DNA of 27,318 nt from Firmicutes bacterium UBA6418 (lineage in GTDB: Bacteria > Bacillota > Clostridia > Peptostreptococcales > Anaerovoracaceae), in assembly GCA_002439735.1 (NCBI GenBank), contig DJPG01000017.1, positions 1-27,318 of the forward strand. Direction: 5' to 3'. Below, piece after piece: positions 23,697 to 27,318 of the stretch. Numbering within the stretch: the first letter of the stretch is position 1; every line of letters begins with the position of its first letter. A program made the position numbers and the translations under genes. Below the pieces are notes generated by a model. It did no database searches. It saw only the letters and a list, made by a program, of their open reading frames with translations, and had not been told where the DNA came from.

Positions 23697-24598
23697 ACAA
23701 AAAATTAAAAGCAGATCTTCTGCTCCTGCTGACCGCTGCGGTATGGGGCGCGTCTTTCGTCTCGCAGGTCAGCGGCATGGAACATGTCGGCCCGTTCACA
23801 TTCCAAGGGCTGCGCCTGATGTGTGCGGCTGTGGTCCTGATCCCGGTCGTTCTGGTCTTGAACCGCGGAAAGGGTCCGCTCTTCGCCCCGGAAAAGAAAG
23901 AAGAAAACCGCAAGATCCTGCGCGGCGGCATCTGCTGCGGACTTGCCCTGTTCACCGCCTGCATGCTCCAGCAGTTCGGCTGCGTTTACACCACCGCAGG
24001 CAAGGCGGCCTTTATCACCACCCTCTACGTCGTGGTCGTGCCGGTCTTCAGTCTCTTTTTAAGGAAACGCGTCCGCCCGATCATGTGGCTGTGCGTCGCT
24101 CTGGGCGTCATCGGACTGTACCTGCTGGCGATGCCGAACGGCTTCGGCAGCGTTTCCAAAGGCGACTTCTTTGTCATCCTTTGCGCGGTCGCCTACGCGG
24201 TACATATTTTGGCCTGCGACCACTTTGTCGCGGACAGTGACGGCGTCAAGATCTCGCTGGTCCAGTTTCTGACCGCGGGTCTGCTCGGCTGCATCGGCAT
24301 GTTTGTGTTTGAAACGCCGCGCCTGGAAGCAATCCTGACCTGCGCGGTCCCGATCCTCTACGCAGGCTGCATCTCCGGCGGCGTCGGCTATACACTGCAG
24401 ATCGTCGCGCAGCGCGACGCGGAACCGACTGTCGCTTCCCTGCTCCTGAGCCTGGAATCCGTCTTCGGCGTCCTGTTCGGCGTTCTCCTGCTGCACGAGG
24501 TCATGAGCGGCAGAGAGATCATCGGCTGCTGCACCATTTTCGCGGCGGTCATCATCTCCAACATCCCGGAGAAACAGGCCAAGCTCCAGGACCGCTGA
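23693..24598 (+). CDS. EamA/DMT family membrane transporter
   Basis: A 301-residue protein with ten predicted helices arranged as two EamA repeats. The first begins 'LKADLLLLLTAAVWGASFV', with the typical WG.S signature in helix 1; the second starts near residue 158 ('GDFFVILCAVAYAVHIL') and ends with 'PTVASLLLSLESVFGVLFGVLLLHE', the E-containing signature of the second repeat. Such proteins export or import amino acids, nucleosides or other metabolites. AAGGAG lies 9 bases upstream and the start overlaps the PucR stop, so expression is coupled to the regulator. The substrate cannot be told from sequence. Confidence 0.92.
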   Translation: MNKKLKADLLLLLTAAVWGASFVSQVSGMEHVGPFTFQGLRLMCAAVVLIPVVLVLNRGKGPLFAPEKKEENRKILRGGICCGLALFTACMLQQFGCVYTTAGKAAFITTLYVVVVPVFSLFLRKRVRPIMWLCVALGVIGLYLLAMPNGFGSVSKGDFFVILCAVAYAVHILACDHFVADSDGVKISLVQFLTAGLLGCIGMFVFETPRLEAILTCAVPILYAGCISGGVGYTLQIVAQRDAEPTVASLLLSLESVFGVLFGVLLLHEVMSGREIIGCCTIFAAVIISNIPEKQAKLQDR

Positions 24599-24608
24599 AC
24601 CCTTGCGC

Positions 24609-24659
24609 GCCGGCACATCCGACCGGATCGCTGCATCCGGTGCGTTCCGGATACCCGGC
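24609..24659. repeat. GC-rich nested inverted repeats after the EamA gene
   Basis: An outer stem GCCGG/CCGGC (24609-24613 with 24655-24659) encloses two perfect hairpins: ATCCG/CGGAT (24617-24628) and ATCCGG/CCGGAT (24635-24652). A further imperfect 11-base stem lies at 24720-24750. None is followed by T. The 223-base gap 24599-24821 otherwise contains only the terminator at its end. Confidence 0.4.
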
Positions 24660-24761
24660 AGGCCCAGCGCAGCCTGCTGAATCCATCGTTCAAAACAAAA
24701 TTTTATCCATAATCCCCGTGGCTGCGCCGGTTTTGTGCTCCGGCACAGCCATAACCACACC

Positions 24762-24812
24762 AAAAAGCAGGCCGTCCGACATGCGCTTTGTCGTTCAGCC
24801 TGCAATTTTTTC
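24762..24812. terminator. Bidirectional terminator between eamA and miaB
   Basis: GCAGGC (24767-24772) and GCCTGC (24798-24803) form the outer stem, with an inner CGAC/GTCG stem (24777-24780 with 24790-24793). Five A precede it (24762-24766) and AATTTTTT follows, so a T run exists on either strand. It suits both converging genes. Confidence 0.7.
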
Positions 24813-24821
24813 ATCTTAATC

Positions 24822-26162
24822 CTATTCCACCACGCGGCCGACAAGGCTGAAGGTGTTGGCGTCGGTGATCTCCACGGCCACGATCTGTCCGATCATTTCC
24901 GGGCGACCCTCGAAGTTTACTAACTTGAAGCTCTCGGTTCGTCCGCCGTAAGTCTTGGAATTGTGCTTGGACGGTCCGTCAACGAGCACGTTCTCGATGC
25001 GTCCGATATAGGCCGCGTTCTTTTCGGCAGAGATGCGATTGATGACTTCCACCAGACGGTTAAAGCGTTCATGTTTGACTTCTTCCGGGATCTGATCCTC
25101 GAACTTTTCTGCCGGCGTTCCCTTGCGAACAGAATACAGAAACGTAAACGCCGAATCATAGCGCACTTCTTCGCAGAGGCTCAGCGTCTCCGAGAACTCT
25201 TCCTCGGTCTCGCCCGGGAAACCTACGATAATGTCTGTCGAGATTGCGATGTCCGGATCGACCGCCCGGAGTTTCTGCACCTTTTCCAGATAGCTTTCCC
25301 GCGTATAATGGCGGTTCATCTCCTTGAGTACCTTGCTGGAACCTGCCTGCACCGGCAGGTGGATGTAATGACATAATTTCGGACAAGTACCATACGCAGC
25401 GATCAGCTTATCCGAAATATCTTTCGGATGGCTGGTCATAAAGCGGATCCATGCGAGCCCCTCGATCGCGTTGATCTGCTCGATCAGATCGGCAAAATCA
25501 ACGGCCTGTCCGGTTTCAGCGCTGACGCCGCGGTAGGAATTCACATTCTGCCCCAGCAGCATCACTTCTTTCACGCCGTCCTCCACGAGTTTCCGGATTT
25601 CGGCTATGATATCCTCCGGTCTGCGGCTACGCTCCCTGCCGCGGGTGTACGGCACGATGCAGTACGTGCAGAAGTTGTTGCAGCCGTACATAATGTTGAC
25701 AAAGGCTTTGTGCTTATATAAACGTTTTGCCGGCAGGCCCTCGACGATCTCCCCGCCGTCCGGCCAGATCTCCAGCTGCTTGGCCTTTTCGCGGTAAAGA
25801 TTGTCCAGAAGTTCCGGTAGCTGGTGCAGGTTATTCGTCCCGAAGATCACATCGACCCACGGATATTTGGCCTTGATGGTGTCGATGATGTGCTGCTGCT
25901 GCATCATACAGCCGCAGACACAGACAGTAAAGTTTTCGCCCAGCTCCATTTTTTTCTTTTTCAGCTGTCCCAGCGTTCCGAAAAAACGCTTGTCGGCGTT
26001 TTCACGGATGCTGCAGGTGTTGAAGATCACGATATTTGCGTCTTTTCGCTCTGCCGCTGGCTGGTATCCCTTTGCCAGCAGCATACCCGCAAGGGTTTCC
26101 GAGTCATGCTCGTTCATCTGGCATCCAAAGGTTGTGATATGAAAGGTTTTGTTTTCTGTCAA
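24822..26162 (-). CDS. miaB: tRNA-2-methylthio-N6-dimethylallyladenosine synthase MiaB
   Basis: A 446-residue radical-SAM methylthiotransferase that adds the 2-methylthio group to i6A37 of tRNAs reading UNN codons. The N-terminal MTTase domain has cluster cysteines Cys14 ('TFGCQMNEHDSE'), Cys50 ('NTCSIRENA') and Cys85 ('GCMMQQ'). The radical SAM motif is Cys161-x3-Cys165-x2-Cys168 ('CNNFCTYC'), followed by 'PYTRGRERSR', the MiaB-type signature. A TRAM RNA-binding domain ends the protein. The start codon is TTG (26160-26162), supported by GGGAG seven bases upstream. It follows gpsA by 49 bases on the same strand and ends at a bidirectional terminator, so plsY-gpsA-miaB may be one unit. Confidence 0.96.
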   Translation of the reverse strand: MTENKTFHITTFGCQMNEHDSETLAGMLLAKGYQPAAERKDANIVIFNTCSIRENADKRFFGTLGQLKKKKMELGENFTVCVCGCMMQQQHIIDTIKAKYPWVDVIFGTNNLHQLPELLDNLYREKAKQLEIWPDGGEIVEGLPAKRLYKHKAFVNIMYGCNNFCTYCIVPYTRGRERSRRPEDIIAEIRKLVEDGVKEVMLLGQNVNSYRGVSAETGQAVDFADLIEQINAIEGLAWIRFMTSHPKDISDKLIAAYGTCPKLCHYIHLPVQAGSSKVLKEMNRHYTRESYLEKVQKLRAVDPDIAISTDIIVGFPGETEEEFSETLSLCEEVRYDSAFTFLYSVRKGTPAEKFEDQIPEEVKHERFNRLVEVINRISAEKNAAYIGRIENVLVDGPSKHNSKTYGGRTESFKLVNFEGRPEMIGQIVAVEITDANTFSLVGRVVE

Positions 26163-26211
26163 TGTTGTTCTCCCAAATCTTGTTGCCGAAGGTATGGATC
26201 ATTCCTATCGG

Positions 26212-27222
26212 TCACAAAATGATATTTTCTTTTTTTCGTTCTCTGCCCATCAGGAGATTCACCGCTTCCTGCGCGCTGACACTCCCTTGGATCATGTGAT
26301 AAATGCACTGTGTGATCGGCATTTCGACGTTCCGCTTTTCGGCAAGCGCAGTTGCTGCCTCTGCCGTGGAAAGCCCCTCGACCACCATGCCGACTTCCGC
26401 TGATGCGTCCGTCACGCTTTTTCCCTCGCCGATGAGGATGCCGCAGCGTCGGTTGCGGGAGTGCATACTGGTACAGGTGACGATCAGGTCGCCGATCCCG
26501 GCCAGTCCTGCAAAGGTTTCCGCCTCGGCTCCCAGAGCCAGACCCAGCCGCGTCATTTCGGTGATTCCGCGGGTCATCATCGCAGCCTTGGCGTTGTCGC
26601 CGAATTTCAGACCGTCGGAAATCCCGGCTCCCAGCGCGATGATATTTTTGAGTGCCCCGCCCAGTTCAACGCCGATCAGATCTTCATTGGTATAGACGCG
26701 AAAGCGGTCAGTGCTGAAGATATCCTGCACTTCCATCGCCAGCGCGTGGTCATCGCTTGCGGCCACGACCGTGGTCGGAAGCTTGCGGGCGACCTCTTCC
26801 GCATGGGACGGTCCCGACAGTGCCGCATATCTTACATTCGGCAGAACCTGCCTTGCGACCTCGGAAAGCCGCAGTGTGCTGCCTTTTTCAATGCCCTTGG
26901 CGACATTGACGACCGGGATCTGCGGATCCAGATAAGCTGCCGCCTTTGTGAAAACGCTGCGGAACGTCTGCGTCGGGACTGCCATCAGGATCAGATCTTT
27001 TCCTGCGATCGCCTGCTTCAGATCATCGGTGAAGCAAAGCGCTTCGGGAAGCACAACGCCCGGCAGATAATGCGTATTCCGACGAGTGCGCCGCATTTCC
27101 TCGATCTGCTGCGGCCGTCGCGCCCAGACGGTCACCTCATGGCCCTTTCCGGTCAGCGTGATCGCCAGCGCGGTACCGAAGCTTCCGGCTCCGATGACTG
27201 CAATCTTGTATTTTTCATCCAT
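26212..27222 (-). CDS. gpsA: NAD(P)-dependent glycerol-3-phosphate dehydrogenase GpsA
   Basis: A 336-residue cytoplasmic enzyme that reduces dihydroxyacetone phosphate to sn-glycerol-3-phosphate, the backbone for phospholipids. The Rossmann motif GAGSFG (11-16) opens the protein. 'NVAKGIEKGS' (106-115) and 'SGPSHAEEV' (136-144) are family signatures. Lys192 in 'VELGGALKNIIALGAGISDGL' is the expected catalytic lysine. Length is normal. GGGAG lies 8 bases before the ATG. The plsY tail lies 45 bases upstream, the classical acylation partner, and miaB follows. Confidence 0.97.
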   Translation of the reverse strand: MDEKYKIAVIGAGSFGTALAITLTGKGHEVTVWARRPQQIEEMRRTRRNTHYLPGVVLPEALCFTDDLKQAIAGKDLILMAVPTQTFRSVFTKAAAYLDPQIPVVNVAKGIEKGSTLRLSEVARQVLPNVRYAALSGPSHAEEVARKLPTTVVAASDDHALAMEVQDIFSTDRFRVYTNEDLIGVELGGALKNIIALGAGISDGLKFGDNAKAAMMTRGITEMTRLGLALGAEAETFAGLAGIGDLIVTCTSMHSRNRRCGILIGEGKSVTDASAEVGMVVEGLSTAEAATALAEKRNVEMPITQCIYHMIQGSVSAQEAVNLLMGRERKKENIIL

Positions 27223-27267
27223 CTTTTTCTCCCATTCCTCAAGTGGACTTCGTTATATTTTGCCTTG

Positions 27268-27318
27268 TTATTTCTTCTTAAAAATCCCCATCGGCGGTTC
27301 TTCGCCGTGCAGCAGCCG
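27268..27318 (-). CDS. plsY: C-terminal end of glycerol-3-phosphate acyltransferase PlsY (partial)
   Basis: Only the last 16 codons and a TAA are inside the window, reading RLLHGEEPPMGIFKKK. PlsY proteins end in a similar 'RLLKGTEPK' tail. Its position directly upstream of gpsA matches the common clostridial plsY-gpsA order; PlsY acylates the glycerol-3-phosphate that GpsA makes. The short length makes the call rest partly on context. Confidence 0.65.
   Translation of the reverse strand, partial: RLLHGEEPPMGIFKKK

Overview
The window looks like chromosome from a spore-forming member of the Clostridia (Firmicutes). The evidence is a full-length spoIVA, a gpsA preceded by the tail of plsY, strong AGGAGG-type ribosome binding sites, a TPP riboswitch-controlled ECF thiamine transporter (thiT), and a sigma factor/anti-sigma pair of a kind common in Clostridia. 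By eye the base composition is moderately GC-rich. I cannot name a genus. I saw no tRNA, rRNA, CRISPR array, insertion sequence or phage gene.

Layout. (1) 1-4127, all minus strand: a two-domain P-loop ATPase with a TTG start, a possible 56-residue ORF, a divergent MurE-type ligase, an ECF sigma factor and its membrane-spanning anti-sigma partner, which is cut by the window edge. (2) 4196-8281, minus: a probable three-gene operon of D-aminoacylase, a DUF819 permease and a LysR regulator, closed by an intrinsic terminator. (3) 8407-10008, plus: an exported bitopic protein and a signal-peptide-less SxxK serine hydrolase. (4) 10010-12313, minus: mutY, then a DUF975 membrane protein with a charged tail. 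(5) 12442-13389, plus: promoter, TPP riboswitch, thiT and terminator. (6) 13472-14363, minus: a crotonase. (7) 14572-22287, minus: spoIVA, an MFS exporter, a cardiolipin synthase-like protein, a sugar-transfer-type ATP-grasp protein, a MurT-like ligase and a GatD-like protein, with short gaps or overlaps and no clear terminator between them. (8) 22400-24598, plus: a PucR regulator overlapping an EamA transporter by 4 bases. (9) 24762-27318, minus: plsY tail, gpsA and miaB, ending in a bidirectional terminator.

Most interesting. The cls / ATP-grasp / murT / gatD cluster is packed like one operon, yet its GatD subunit lacks both residues needed for glutamine hydrolysis: Thr stands where the nucleophilic Cys belongs and Ile where the catalytic His belongs. 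MurT keeps its P-loop and Cys4 zinc ribbon. This suggests a Mur-ligase complex that either uses free ammonia or makes something other than the usual amidated lipid II, possibly with the neighbouring ATP-grasp enzyme. Because spoIVA lies upstream with no visible terminator, a sporulation link is conceivable but unproven. The MurE in region 1 also lacks the diaminopimelate-recognition motif. The thiT leader is compact: its Shine-Dalgarno sequence is one arm of a hairpin followed directly by eight T residues.
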